From an uncultured Clostridia bacterium (GTDB lineage Bacteria > Bacillota > Clostridia > Peptostreptococcales > Anaerovoracaceae), in contig CAKQOE010000032.1 in the NCBI GenBank assembly GCA_934255545.1, positions 1-29,017 of the forward strand: DNA of 29,017 bases, in the 5' to 3' direction. The number at the start of each line of letters is the position of its first letter. Position 1 is the first letter of the stretch. Both the position numbers and the translations under genes were made by a program. Shown piece by piece: positions 1-7,766 of the stretch. Under the pieces are notes generated by a model that saw only the letters and a program-made list of their open reading frames with translations, was not told the DNA's origin and did no database searches.

Positions 1-68
1 CATCCCATTCTGCGACGCGGAGCGTTCCGTATATCAGCCGCCGGCATCGGCGTCCCCGTATTTACAAT

Positions 69-80
69 AAAGTATACTTT
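69..80. other. 12-nt perfect palindrome AAAGTATACTTT
   Basis: AAAGTATACTTT equals its own reverse complement. It lies in the otherwise featureless first 89 bases, just beyond the murC terminator on the minus strand, where the promoter region of a gene running left out of the window could be. It could be an operator half or a coincidence in AT-rich DNA. No gene is seen in 1-89. Confidence 0.25.
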
Positions 81-89
81 CCCGCAATC

Positions 90-114
90 AAAAAGGCGAA
101 CCTTGCGGTCCGCC
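90..114 (-). terminator. Rho-independent terminator of murC
   Basis: Read on the minus strand, an 8-bp stem (GGCGGACC with GGTTCGCC, one G-U pair) closes a GCAA tetraloop of the GNRA type and is followed directly by TTTTT. It lies about 30 bases after the murC stop codon. This is a canonical intrinsic terminator. Confidence 0.9.
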
Positions 115-144
115 CTGTTAGTTTATATGCAAATTTTAAAAAGC

Positions 145-1533
145 TTACTTCACAGGCTGATGCATAAGCATCTCAGCTACCTTGTAAATATCTCCCGCAC
201 CCATAGTGATAACGACATCGCCAGGCTGCGCGTTGTTTGCAACGAATGTAGCGATCTCCTCAAGGCTGCTGAAGTAGTAAGCCTCCTTAGAAGGCTGTTC
301 CTTCTTTATCTCGGTAATGAGCTCGCGCGAGCTGATCTTGTAGATATTTTTTTCGCGCGCTGCGTATATCTCAGCCATGATGAGGACGTCAGCATCGTTG
401 AACGCCTTTGCGAATTCATCGAAGAGCGCCATAGTCCTTGTGTAAGTATGCGGCTGGAACAGACACCAGAGCCTGCCGTGAGGCATGTTCTTTGCAGCTG
501 CGAGAGTAGCCTTTATCTCAGTAGGATGATGAGCGTAGTCGTCTATGACCTTTACGCCGTTTTCAGTAGTTCCGATAACGTCGAAGCGTCTCTGAGTTCC
601 CGTGAATTTCGCGAGAGTGTCGCGGATGACTTCAGGAGCGATACCGAGCGTATGGCATGTAGCGAAAGCAGCAAGAGCGTTAGCGATATTGTGCTCGCCC
701 GGTATCTCAAGCTGGATGCGGCAGAGCGCTTCGCCGTCGTGCATTACGTCGAACGCAGGATAACCGTTGTCATCGAAGTTTATATTCTTTGCGCTGTAAG
801 AGCTGTTTTCAGTAAATCCGAAGGTAACTACATTTGCGTCTACGTTCTGCATGAGGTTTGATACGAACGGATTGCCGTCAAACGCAACTATGAAGCCGTC
901 GCTTGGAACGAGGTGAGAGAAGTTGTCGAATGACTTTACGATATGGTCGATATCCTTGAAGTAGTCAAGATGATCTGAATCGATATTCAGGATTATCTCG
1001 ATCTTAGGACGTAGGCTCAGGAAGCTGTCCATGTACTCGCACGCCTCTGTAACGAAATATCCGCTGTGGCCGATCTTTGCATTGCCGTGGAACTCAGGCA
1101 GATTTCCGCCTATTAAAATAGTAGGGTCAGTGCCTGCGTGCTCAAGTATGAGCGATACCATGGAAGTAGTAGTAGTCTTTCCGTGAGTGCCTGAAACAGC
1201 GATGCTGGTAGAATAATCATGCATGAGCGCGCCGAGCGCTTCAGCGCGTGTAGCAAGCTGTATGCCGTTTTCCTTTGCTGCGACGATCTCAGGATTTTCA
1301 GGTGAGACAGCGGCAGAGTATACGACGAGGTCTGCGCCGTTTATGTTTTCTGCTGCGTGCCCGATATGGACAGTTATGCCCTGCTCAGTGAGGTGGTCAG
1401 TCATCTCTGACGTCTTCATATCAGAACCTGAAACTTCAAATCCGCGTGACTTGCAGATCTCTGCGACAGCGCTCAGGCCTATACCGCCTATACCGATGCA
1501 GTGGATATGCTTGTAATCATTAATATTTAACAT
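145..1533 (-). CDS. murC: UDP-N-acetylmuramate--L-alanine ligase MurC
   Basis: MurC adds L-alanine to UDP-N-acetylmuramate using ATP, the first amino-acid step of peptidoglycan stem-peptide synthesis in the cytoplasm. The 462-residue length fits the family. The N-terminal nucleotide-binding domain opens with IHCIGIGGIGLSA (about 10-22), and the ATP P-loop SGTHGKTT sits at 114-121, typical of Mur ligases. The Mur ligase C-terminal domain follows, with DDYAHHPTEIKA. I chose the ATG at 1531-1533 because AAGGAG (1544-1549 on this strand) lies 10 nt upstream. The longer in-frame GTG at 1542 would sit on top of that ribosome site. The gene has its own promoter and terminator, so it appears monocistronic. 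It is well separated from the dcw-type cluster genes; no other mur gene is in the window. Confidence 0.97.
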   Translation of the reverse strand: MLNINDYKHIHCIGIGGIGLSAVAEICKSRGFEVSGSDMKTSEMTDHLTEQGITVHIGHAAENINGADLVVYSAAVSPENPEIVAAKENGIQLATRAEALGALMHDYSTSIAVSGTHGKTTTTSMVSLILEHAGTDPTILIGGNLPEFHGNAKIGHSGYFVTEACEYMDSFLSLRPKIEIILNIDSDHLDYFKDIDHIVKSFDNFSHLVPSDGFIVAFDGNPFVSNLMQNVDANVVTFGFTENSSYSAKNINFDDNGYPAFDVMHDGEALCRIQLEIPGEHNIANALAAFATCHTLGIAPEVIRDTLAKFTGTQRRFDVIGTTENGVKVIDDYAHHPTEIKATLAAAKNMPHGRLWCLFQPHTYTRTMALFDEFAKAFNDADVLIMAEIYAAREKNIYKISSRELITEIKKEQPSKEAYYFSSLEEIATFVANNAQPGDVVITMGAGDIYKVAEMLMHQPVK

Positions 1534-1610
1534 TATGAACACACTCCTTCAAAAATGAGTCTTTTAATACGAAAAATATTTGCTGCCGGCAATAAATACA
1601 TCTTAGCAGA

Positions 1611-1626
1611 GACGCCTCGCGGCGTC
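1611..1626 (-). other. 16-nt hairpin in murC 5' leader
   Basis: On the minus strand GACGCC-GCGA-GGCGTC forms a 6-bp GC stem with a GNRA loop inside the roughly 130-nt murC leader. A second small stem, CCTTG-TTTTT-CAAGG, lies just upstream of it. No recognised riboswitch or T-box motif was found, so the role is unknown; it may stabilise or attenuate the transcript. Confidence 0.4.
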
Positions 1627-1671
1627 ATGTATGACCGGCTCTATCACCTTGAAAAACAAGGCGCGGAGACT

Positions 1672-1700
1672 ATTATATCCTTGCAGGCCCTGGAACGCAA
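1672..1700 (-). promoter_or_regulatory. Sigma-A promoter of murC
   Basis: On the minus strand TTGCGT (1695-1700) and TATAAT (1672-1677) are separated by 17 nt, with a perfect -10 box and a good -35 box. The start point would be near 1665, giving a leader of about 130 nt before the murC ATG. The position between the importer operon and murC supports independent transcription. Confidence 0.7.
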
Positions 1701-1720
1701 CCCGTCAGAGGTCTGTCCGC

Positions 1721-1797
1721 AAAAAAAATACAGAAGCCGGCATAAAAAGCGGATGCAGGCGCGCTGCGGCGCGCAATGCGGGCGGGCGAGAGCCCGC
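1721..1797 (-). terminator. Possible terminator region of the ABC importer operon
   Basis: Downstream of the importer ATPase stop codon on the minus strand are two GC hairpins in tandem: GCGGGC-TCTC-GCCCGC (1782-1797) and GCGCGC-CGCA-GCGCGC (1759-1774). Runs of five T (1744-1748) and eight T (1721-1728) follow. The T runs are not immediately after the stems, so efficiency is uncertain. Another small hairpin, GCCGC-AAAA-GCGGC, overlaps the region just after the stop codon. No gene was credited in 1534-1831. Confidence 0.45.
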
Positions 1798-1831
1798 GGA
1801 ACGCGTCAGCGCCGGTGCCGCTTTTGCGGCG

Positions 1832-2605
1832 CTAATTGCCGCATTCTATGCTGATCTCATTGAATATGCCAAGGATGTCGTCTACTTCTGTAGCGGCCTT
1901 TTCTTCTGCGTTCTTGTCGAGGATTATATTTCCCTGATGCATCATTATCATGCGGTTTCCGTACTCAACGGCGTAACGCAGGTTATGAGTTACCATTATG
2001 GTAGTTACTTTCTTTTCTTTTACGATCTTGTCAGTGAGCTGCATTATGATCTCGGCTGTCTTAGGGTCGAGGGCAGCTGTATGCTCATCGAGGATCAGGA
2101 AGTCTATAGGTGTGAGCGTTGCCATGATGAGGGCGAGCGCCTGCCTCTGTCCGCCTGAGAGCGAGCCTACAGGGATATCCATCTTGTCCTCAAGGCCGAG
2201 GTTGAGCTCGTGCAGCATCTCGCGGTAATCGTTTATGCGCGCTTTGTTTATGCCGCGGCCGAGTCCGTATCTCTTTCCTTTGTTATCCGCAATGGAAAGA
2301 TTTTCAATTATATTCATGCTTGGACAAGTTCCTTTTGCCGGATCCTGGAATACGCGTCCCATGATCTTGTGGCGCACGAAATCCTTGGTTTTTGTGATAT
2401 CCTTGCCGTTTATAACGACGCTGCCGGCGTCGATAGGGATGCTGCCGCATATGACGTTCAGCATGGAAGTCTTGCCGGAGCCGTTGCTGCCTATGACGGA
2501 AACGAACTCGCCGTCAGCTACTTTAAAGTTAAAGTCTCTGTAAAGCACCTGCTCGTTTACAGTGCCGGCGTTGTATGTTTTATATATGTGATTTAATTCC
2601 AGCAT
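1832..2605 (-). CDS. ABC importer ATP-binding protein (TrpZ/COG1101-like)
   Basis: This 257-residue ATPase drives the importer encoded by the next two genes. The Walker A motif GSNGSGKT is at 39-46; the signature LSGGQ, the Walker B stretch LILDE and the H-loop THN follow in the usual order, so all catalytic elements look intact. The family is the one paired with COG2984 binding proteins and COG4120 permeases, often annotated as tryptophan/tyrosine or generic ABC uptake. It starts 3 nt after the permease stop codon, with GGGGAGG inside the permease end serving as ribosome site, which implies tight translational coupling. It is the last gene of its transcript. The real substrate cannot be told from the ATPase. 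Confidence 0.93.
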   Translation of the reverse strand: MLELNHIYKTYNAGTVNEQVLYRDFNFKVADGEFVSVIGSNGSGKTSMLNVICGSIPIDAGSVVINGKDITKTKDFVRHKIMGRVFQDPAKGTCPSMNIIENLSIADNKGKRYGLGRGINKARINDYREMLHELNLGLEDKMDIPVGSLSGGQRQALALIMATLTPIDFLILDEHTAALDPKTAEIIMQLTDKIVKEKKVTTIMVTHNLRYAVEYGNRMIMMHQGNIILDKNAEEKAATEVDDILGIFNEISIECGN

Positions 2606-2608
2606 ATC

Positions 2609-3583
2609 TTACGCCTCCCCATTGCCGTTTCCGGTCTGCGCGCCCGGCGCGCCGCTGCCTGTGCTTCCGGCTGATACAGCCGCATTCGTACCGCCTGCGT
2701 TTGCAGGATCCTTCATTTTTGTTTTTCTTTCCATCGCTATTACGAGTATGGCGAGGAAGAGGACTGCAGTGATGAGCTTGAGGTCGCTTGATGGCATGCC
2801 TAACTTTATAGCTATGGCTACGCATGCTTTATATAATATAGAGCCTATGACGACGCTTGATGTCACTCTCAGGAACGTTACCTTGCGGAAAAGACTAGTG
2901 CCTATTATAACGCTCGCAAGGCCGATAACTACTGTTCCCGGTCCCATGGACGCGTCATAGAAGCGCTGCTGCTGAGCGTATATGCAGCCGCCTGTAGTAA
3001 CGAGCGCGTTTGAGATGGCGAGACCTATGATCTTGACCTTGCCTTCATCGACGCCTGAAGAAGTAACGATAGTCTCGTTGTCGCCTACTGCGCGCAGCAT
3101 GAATCCTGACTGAGTGCTGAGATACCAGTCGAGCAGGTATTTTGCAATAAGAGTAACGACTAATATTATGATAACAGTCTTAAACTGCGCGAGCGGGCCT
3201 GTGAATATGTTGTTCACGATGCCGTTGTCAAATATCGTCGCTTTTCCGTAGATAGGCAGATTGGCCCTGCCGGCTATCCTGAGATGTACCGTATAAAGAG
3301 CAGTCATCATGATTATGCCGGAAAGAAGATCACGTACCTTTAATTTTACGTGTATTAATCCGGTCAGAAATCCGACCACTGCTCCCACAGCGCACGCTAC
3401 AAGAACTGCCAGGAGCGGATTCATGTCGCGAGATATCATAGCTGCGGCTATAGCCGCGCCGAGCGGGAAGCTTCCGTCAACCGTAAGGTCAGGGAAGTCG
3501 AGGATCTTGTACGTTATATAAACGCCCAGACCCATTATGGCATATATCATGCCCTGTTCGAATACACTTAAAATTAAACCCAC
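2609..3583 (-). CDS. ABC importer permease (COG4120-like)
   Basis: A hydrophobic 324-residue integral membrane protein with about 8-9 likely membrane segments, related to LivH-like permeases. The pattern LSGIIMMTALYTVHLRI and the early ITYKILDFPDLTVDGSF stretch are typical of the permease partner of TrpX-type binding proteins. The start is the GTG at 3581-3583: AGGAGG (3592-3597 on this strand) precedes it by 8 nt, and residues encoded further upstream are not family-like. The C-terminal tail after about residue 288 is low-complexity, rich in Gly, Ala, Asn and Ser, unusual for such permeases and probably a disordered cytoplasmic extension. It lies downstream of the binding-protein gene, behind two intergenic hairpins, and upstream of the ATPase gene. 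Confidence 0.92.
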   Translation of the reverse strand: MGLILSVFEQGMIYAIMGLGVYITYKILDFPDLTVDGSFPLGAAIAAAMISRDMNPLLAVLVACAVGAVVGFLTGLIHVKLKVRDLLSGIIMMTALYTVHLRIAGRANLPIYGKATIFDNGIVNNIFTGPLAQFKTVIIILVVTLIAKYLLDWYLSTQSGFMLRAVGDNETIVTSSGVDEGKVKIIGLAISNALVTTGGCIYAQQQRFYDASMGPGTVVIGLASVIIGTSLFRKVTFLRVTSSVVIGSILYKACVAIAIKLGMPSSDLKLITAVLFLAILVIAMERKTKMKDPANAGGTNAAVSAGSTGSGAPGAQTGNGNGEA

Positions 3584-3641
3584 GTGTATTACCTCCTGAA
3601 ATTTAGATTGATTAGATCGAATAAATTGCCTTAACAATTTA

Positions 3642-3673
3642 AAGGGCGGGCAGTTAATGAGCAGCCCGCCCTT
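3642..3673 (-). other. 10-bp stem-loop upstream of permease gene
   Basis: AAGGGCGGGC (3642-3651) pairs perfectly with GCCCGCCCTT (3664-3673) around a 12-nt loop. On the minus strand only TTTAAATTG follows, so it resembles a leaky terminator or an RNA-stabilising stem. It sits in the 219-bp gap between the binding-protein gene and the permease gene, where it would let the binding protein be made in excess over the membrane parts, as is common for binding-protein importers. Confidence 0.6.
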
Positions 3674-3722
3674 ACAGTTTAACATATTAGTGGTAGCAAT
3701 TGTATGTTATTTTGATCATTGT

Positions 3723-3772
3723 ATCGAAGATGTAACTTCTGATCCGGCCACGGCGGCCGGCTTGGCTTCGAT
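3723..3772 (-). other. Compound hairpin after binding-protein gene
   Basis: An outer repeat ATCGAAG/CTTCGAT (3723-3729 and 3766-3772) encloses an inner GC hairpin CCGGCC-ACGGC-GGCCGG (3744-3760). It begins 30 nt after the stop codon of the binding-protein gene. There is no long T run after it on the minus strand. It probably protects the 3' end of the upstream message or partially terminates it. Confidence 0.5.
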
Positions 3773-3802
3773 GAACGATCTGTTATTTATTTTTGATGAG
3801 TA

Positions 3803-4849
3803 TTAAGCTTCTATAGTATCGAACTTCTCAGCAGCTGTTGATACGTATGAATCGTCGAGAGTCATGCCGATCTTTTCTGCTGCGGCAGTGTTTACATAGA
3901 GCTCTGCGGCAGAAGCTGAGATGTAAGGAGTGTCCTGAGCAGTAGCTTCACCCTTGAGGATCTTTGCAGCCATGAGACCTGTTTCCTTACCGAGAGCGAA
4001 GTAGTCTATACCCATTGAAGCAACGCAGCCGTTCTTTACCTGCTCGATCTCACTGCCGAAAACAGGGATCTTCTGAGCGTTAGCCTTGTCGATAACAGTC
4101 TGTAAAGCTTCAACTACAGTGTTGTCTGTGAGGTTGCAGATGCAGTCTACCTTTGAAACGAGGTCAGCAGCTGCGAGGTCAACGTCTGCGATAGTGTTTA
4201 TGCCTGTGTCAACTATTTCAAAATCATACTTAGGAGCGAGCTCTTTATATGTAGCGATAGTGCTGATAGAGTTTGCTTCGCTTGTAGTGTACAGGATACC
4301 GATCTTCTTTGCGTCCGGCATCATCTTACGGATCATCTTGAGCTGTTCTTCAACAGGGAGCTTGTCTGATGAACCTGTGATATTTCCTACATTTGTGCCG
4401 TCTTCTTTTATGAGTCCTGCCTGGAGCGGGTCTGATATAGCAGTGTAAACTACAGGAATGTCAGTGTCCATGGCAGCGTTGTAAGCAGCAGCTGCACTTG
4501 GAGTAGCGATAGCGCAGATCAGGTTTACCTTCTGTGAAACGAAGCTGTCTGCTATAGTCCCTGCAGTACCTGTATCTGTCTGAGCGTTCTGGTAGAGGAC
4601 CTTAAGGTTTCCGTCATCCTCGCTGAGGCCTGCTTCCTTGAGGCCTGCGATGAAGCCCTCACGGCAGTTGTCAAGTGAACCGTGCTCAGCGAACTGTGAT
4701 ATACCTACTGTATATACGTCGCCGCCTGCGTTTGCAGATGAACCTGCATCAGCGCTTCCTGCATCAGTACCGCCGCCTCCGCAGCCTGCAAGTGCTGTGA
4801 TCACAAGCGCTGAAGAAAGAGCAGCGCATAAGAATTTTTTCATTTTCAT
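3803..4849 (-). CDS. ABC importer substrate-binding lipoprotein (TrpX/COG2984-like)
   Basis: A 348-residue extracytoplasmic binding protein. Residues 1-23 form a lipoprotein signal peptide: Lys-rich start, hydrophobic core, and lipobox LAGC with Cys23, followed by a Gly/Ser/Ala/Asp linker. The mature part begins YTVGISQFAEHGSLDNCREG, the usual opening of the ABC_sub_bind family (PF04392), and later includes a PVVYTAISDPLQAGL stretch of the ligand cleft. Members have been linked to tryptophan/tyrosine uptake, but many bind unknown ligands, so specificity stays open. A strong AGGAGGG ribosome site precedes the ATG. It is the first gene of the importer operon, transcribed from the promoter at 4968-4996. 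Confidence 0.93.
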   Translation of the reverse strand: MKMKKFLCAALSSALVITALAGCGGGGTDAGSADAGSSANAGGDVYTVGISQFAEHGSLDNCREGFIAGLKEAGLSEDDGNLKVLYQNAQTDTGTAGTIADSFVSQKVNLICAIATPSAAAAYNAAMDTDIPVVYTAISDPLQAGLIKEDGTNVGNITGSSDKLPVEEQLKMIRKMMPDAKKIGILYTTSEANSISTIATYKELAPKYDFEIVDTGINTIADVDLAAADLVSKVDCICNLTDNTVVEALQTVIDKANAQKIPVFGSEIEQVKNGCVASMGIDYFALGKETGLMAAKILKGEATAQDTPYISASAAELYVNTAAAEKIGMTLDDSYVSTAAEKFDTIEA

Positions 4850-4944
4850 TTTGATTCCCTCCTTTTAATATAAGAGCATGCATCTCGTTTCAGTCTTTGA
4901 TATCTTTAGTATTTATCGCGGATCAACGCATTACAGCGATAATG

Positions 4945-4982
4945 TGTGAAACGAATTGTATACAGAAATTATACATTTCACA
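4945..4982. promoter_or_regulatory. Dyad overlapping the importer promoter (candidate operator)
   Basis: TGTGAAA (4945-4951) and TTTCACA (4976-4982) form an exact 7-bp inverted repeat. Between them is the palindrome TGTATACA (4957-4964). The dyad is centred close to the predicted transcription start and covers the -10 box of the importer promoter, a position where a bound repressor would block transcription. No regulator gene is adjacent. Confidence 0.4.
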
Positions 4983-4996
4983 GAGCCAATAAGCAA
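4968..4996 (-). promoter_or_regulatory. Sigma-A promoter of the ABC importer operon
   Basis: On the minus strand TTGCTT (4991-4996) and TATAAT (4968-4973) are exactly 17 nt apart. The start point would be near 4961, giving a leader of about 110 nt. It is back-to-back with the glmU promoter; the two -35 boxes are 18 bp apart. Confidence 0.75.
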
Positions 4997-5014
4997 GGCA
5001 TATTTATTTTATTC

Positions 5015-5043
5015 TTGTACCATTTCAGGTATTGTTTTATAAT
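5015..5043 (+). promoter_or_regulatory. Sigma-A promoter of glmU-prs
   Basis: TTGTAC (5015-5020) and a perfect TATAAT (5038-5043) are separated by 17 nt. The start point would be near 5050, leaving a leader of about 65 nt before glmU. It diverges from the importer promoter. Confidence 0.8.
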
Positions 5044-5113
5044 GAAACTGAATGCAGCATCCTGCTGCAGCATATAACGATAAAATAAAGGATTCATGGG
5101 AGATTATTTCATA

Positions 5114-6502
5114 ATGAATTGTAAAACAGCGGTAGTTTTGGCGGCAGGCGCCGGAACACGCATGAGATCTGAAAAGCCAAAGGTGCTCCACGAAGTATGC
5201 GGAAAGCCTATGGTTTCGCACGTCACTTCGCAGGCAGCGGAAGCGGGCGCGGACAATATTATCGTAGTCATAGGTCACGGCGCTGACCGTGTAAAAAACG
5301 CGATAGATGACGGAAAGCTCAAGTTTGCCGTTCAGTCCGAGCAGCTCGGTACAGGACATGCCGTAAAACAGGCTATGGGCGATGTACCTGACGAAGGTGG
5401 CGTTTTTGTGCTGTGCGGAGATACCCCTCTCATCACAGCAGACACACTCAAGGGGTTTGCTGATTTCCACGAGAAGTCAGGAAACGCGGTAACTGTTCTT
5501 ACCGCGTTGTTTGACGATCCTTTCGGATACGGACGCATCATACGCGCAGCTGACGGAAGCCTGCTCCGCATAGTAGAGCAGAAGGACGCAAACGACGAAG
5601 AAAAAGCTGTAAAGGAAGTAAACGCAGGCATGTACTGCTTCGACGCGGCATTTCTTAAGGAAAATATCTCAAAGCTGAGCGCTGACAATGCGCAGAAGGA
5701 ATACTACATCACGGACCTTATAGGCATGGCTGTAGATTCAGGCGCCGGCGCCGGCGCGTACACTGTATCGGACGCAGATGAGATAATGGGAGTAAACAAC
5801 CGTGTGCAGCTCGCAGCTGCAGCTAAGGTGATGCGCAGGCGCATCGCAGAAAAGCACATGCTTAACGGTGTTACTGTTATTGATCCGGATAATGTATACA
5901 TTGAAAATGACGTTGTCATTGGAAACGATACAGAGATATGGCCGGGCGTGCAGCTCAAGGGCAAGACTGTCATAGGCAGCGGCTGCATTATCGGAAGCGA
6001 GACTATAATAGAAAACAGCGAGATCGGAGACGGTACAGACATACTCAAGTCTGTCATAAAGGAAAGCTCTGTAGGAAGCGGCACGCACGTAGGGCCGTTC
6101 GCTTACATGAGACCGGGCAGCAGAGTGGGCTCAGAGTGCAAGGTCGGAGATTTCGTAGAGCTCAAGAACGCGAACTTCGGCGACGGCTCAAAGGCCGCTC
6201 ACCTCGCGTATATAGGAGACGCTGATGTCGGAGAGGACGTAAACGTAGGATGCGGAGTCATATTCGCAAATTACGACGGCGTCCACAAGCACAGATCGGT
6301 CGTAGGCGACCGCGCGTTCATCGGCAGCAATTCCAACCTCGTAGCTCCTGTAAGCGTAGCGGAGGACGCTTATATCGCTGCAGGCACGACAGTTACGAGA
6401 GAGATACCTTCAGGCGCACTGTGCGTCGGCAGATCGAGAGAAACAGTCGAAGAAGGCTGGGTCGCGAAGAAAGGTCTGATGAAGGAAAAGCGCAAGCGCT
6501 GA
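5114..6502 (+). CDS. glmU: Bifunctional UDP-GlcNAc pyrophosphorylase / GlcN-1-P acetyltransferase GlmU
   Basis: GlmU acetylates glucosamine-1-phosphate and then couples it to UTP, giving UDP-GlcNAc for cell-wall synthesis. The N-terminal half has the nucleotidyltransferase signature LAAGAGTRM (9-17) followed by KPKVLHEVCGKPM. The C-terminal half is a left-handed beta-helix of hexapeptide repeats, with the catalytic His in KAAHLAYIGDA. The length of 462 matches the Bacillus enzyme (GcaD). Two in-frame ATGs exist. The one at 5096 has AAAGGA only about 3 nt away; the one at 5114 has GGGAG 11 nt away and gives the family-like start MNCKTAVVLAAG, so I prefer it. Co-transcription with prs is likely. 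glmS, the enzyme two steps earlier, is also in this window. Confidence 0.96.
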   Translation: MNCKTAVVLAAGAGTRMRSEKPKVLHEVCGKPMVSHVTSQAAEAGADNIIVVIGHGADRVKNAIDDGKLKFAVQSEQLGTGHAVKQAMGDVPDEGGVFVLCGDTPLITADTLKGFADFHEKSGNAVTVLTALFDDPFGYGRIIRAADGSLLRIVEQKDANDEEKAVKEVNAGMYCFDAAFLKENISKLSADNAQKEYYITDLIGMAVDSGAGAGAYTVSDADEIMGVNNRVQLAAAAKVMRRRIAEKHMLNGVTVIDPDNVYIENDVVIGNDTEIWPGVQLKGKTVIGSGCIIGSETIIENSEIGDGTDILKSVIKESSVGSGTHVGPFAYMRPGSRVGSECKVGDFVELKNANFGDGSKAAHLAYIGDADVGEDVNVGCGVIFANYDGVHKHRSVVGDRAFIGSNSNLVAPVSVAEDAYIAAGTTVTREIPSGALCVGRSRETVEEGWVAKKGLMKEKRKR

Positions 6503-6512
6503 TACGCTGACC

Positions 6513-6528
6513 GCGCCGCCGGCGGCGC
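6513..6528. other. 16-nt GC palindrome between glmU and prs
   Basis: GCGCCGCC followed at once by GGCGGCGC is a perfect palindrome, starting 10 nt after the glmU stop. No T run follows on either strand, so it is not a standard terminator; it may protect or attenuate the glmU-prs message. The rest of the gap to prs shows no further element of note. Confidence 0.5.
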
Positions 6529-6632
6529 CATCCCGGTGCAGAAGCATTGCGGCAGGCCAGACGTTTACAGTATAGATGACATATTTAGAAATCAGGTAAC
6601 AGAATAGTACAACCATCCGGAGGAGAACAGAA

Positions 6633-7598
6633 ATGAAGAATGGCGTATTCAGTGAATTTAAAATTTTTGCAGGCAACTCAAACACTGAGCTTGCGGAAGA
6701 GATCGCGGCTATAATGGGACAGCCTCTCGGCAAGTCCACAGTAAGCAAATTCAGCGACGGCGAGATATCAGTAAGCCTGTGGGAAACAGTAAGAGGCGAG
6801 GACGTTTACATAATCCAGTCAACATGTGATCCTGTAAACGATAACCTTATGGAACTCCTCATCATGATAGACGCTATGAAGAGAGCTTCTGCTGCCAGGA
6901 TCAATGCAGTAATTCCATATTATGGATATGCAAGACAGGACCGTAAGGCAAAGGCGAGAGATCCGATCACAGCAAAGCTTACAGCTGACCTTCTGAGCGT
7001 TGCAGGCGCTGACAGAGTTATCACTATGGACCTTCACGCCGCTCAGATCCAGGGCTATTTTAATATCCCTGTAGACCACCTGCTCGGAAGCCCGCTCCTC
7101 GGAAAGTATTTCAAGGAACAGATAAAAGAAGGCAGGATCGGCGATGACGTTGTCGTAGTTTCTCCGGACCTCGGCAGCGTAACAAGAGCGAGATCATTCG
7201 CAAACATCCTCGAGTGCCCTATCGCCATAGTAGACAAGAGAAGACCAAGACCGAACGTATCTGAGATCATGAACATCATCGGCGACATCGAAGGCAAGAC
7301 TGCTATCCTCGTAGATGATATGATCGACACAGCAGGAACTATCCAGAACGCAGCAAACGCTATCATGAAGATGGGCGCAAAGGAAGTTTACGCATGCGCT
7401 ACGCACGGAGTCCTCTCAGGCCCTGCGATCAGCAGGATCGAGGATTCTCCTATAAAGGAAATGGTACTCCTCAACACTATCCAGCTTCCTGCAGAGAAGA
7501 GGATCCCTAAGATCAAGACTCTCTCAGTAGCTCCGCTCTTCGCAGAAGCGATGAACAGAGTATTCACAAACGAATCACTCAGCACTATATTCGAATAA
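6633..7598 (+). CDS. prs: Ribose-phosphate pyrophosphokinase (PRPP synthetase)
   Basis: Prs makes phosphoribosyl pyrophosphate from ribose-5-phosphate and ATP for nucleotide, histidine and tryptophan synthesis. The 321-residue protein has all family landmarks in order: the N-terminal FAGNSNTELAEEIA region, YARQDRKAKARDPITAK in the ATP-binding loop, MDLHAAQIQGYF, the flexible-loop region SPDLGSVTRARSF, and the PRPP-binding motif DDMIDTAGT at 228-236. GGAGGAG (6619-6625) lies 7 nt before the ATG. It follows glmU as in Bacillus subtilis (gcaD-prs), but the ctc/ribosomal protein L25 gene and yabK that follow in Bacillus are absent here. Confidence 0.98.
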   Translation: MKNGVFSEFKIFAGNSNTELAEEIAAIMGQPLGKSTVSKFSDGEISVSLWETVRGEDVYIIQSTCDPVNDNLMELLIMIDAMKRASAARINAVIPYYGYARQDRKAKARDPITAKLTADLLSVAGADRVITMDLHAAQIQGYFNIPVDHLLGSPLLGKYFKEQIKEGRIGDDVVVVSPDLGSVTRARSFANILECPIAIVDKRRPRPNVSEIMNIIGDIEGKTAILVDDMIDTAGTIQNAANAIMKMGAKEVYACATHGVLSGPAISRIEDSPIKEMVLLNTIQLPAEKRIPKIKTLSVAPLFAEAMNRVFTNESLSTIFE

Positions 7599-7693
7599 TT
7601 TTCGGAGCATAATGTTCGGAATTTGATAAAAAATAAGATCTGAACGATCGATAAATGACGACGGCATCCGCCGACAGGCAGCAGCTGACAAAA

Positions 7694-7731
7694 CGACCGC
7701 ATGATGCGCAATATTACGTGTTATGCGGTCG
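7694..7731. terminator. Hairpin after prs, possible terminator
   Basis: CGACCGCAT (7694-7702) pairs perfectly with ATGCGGTCG (7723-7731) around a 20-nt loop. After it on the plus strand there is only a mixed stretch (CGTTATTCT), while on the minus strand TTTT follows. It lies about 95 bases after prs and before a new promoter, so partial termination of the glmU-prs message is plausible. Confidence 0.5.
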
Positions 7732-7766
7732 CGTTATTCTAAAAATAAAAATATGTTCGCAAACAC

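Noticed and set aside
103..861. Long plus-strand reading frame of about 250 codons
   Set aside because: It is antisense to murC, whose motifs are unmistakable, and it has no recognisable domain or ribosome site.
1534..1671. Riboswitch or T-box in the murC leader
   Set aside because: Only small hairpins are present; no T-box core sequence or known aptamer motif could be found.
1555..1854. 99-codon plus-strand frame spanning the murC-importer gap
   Set aside because: No ribosome site, Arg/Cys-rich composition from GC hairpins, and it overlaps the murC promoter and leader on the other strand.
4850..4960. T-box leader before the TrpXYZ-type importer
   Set aside because: The conserved T-box core and a terminator hairpin before the first gene are absent.
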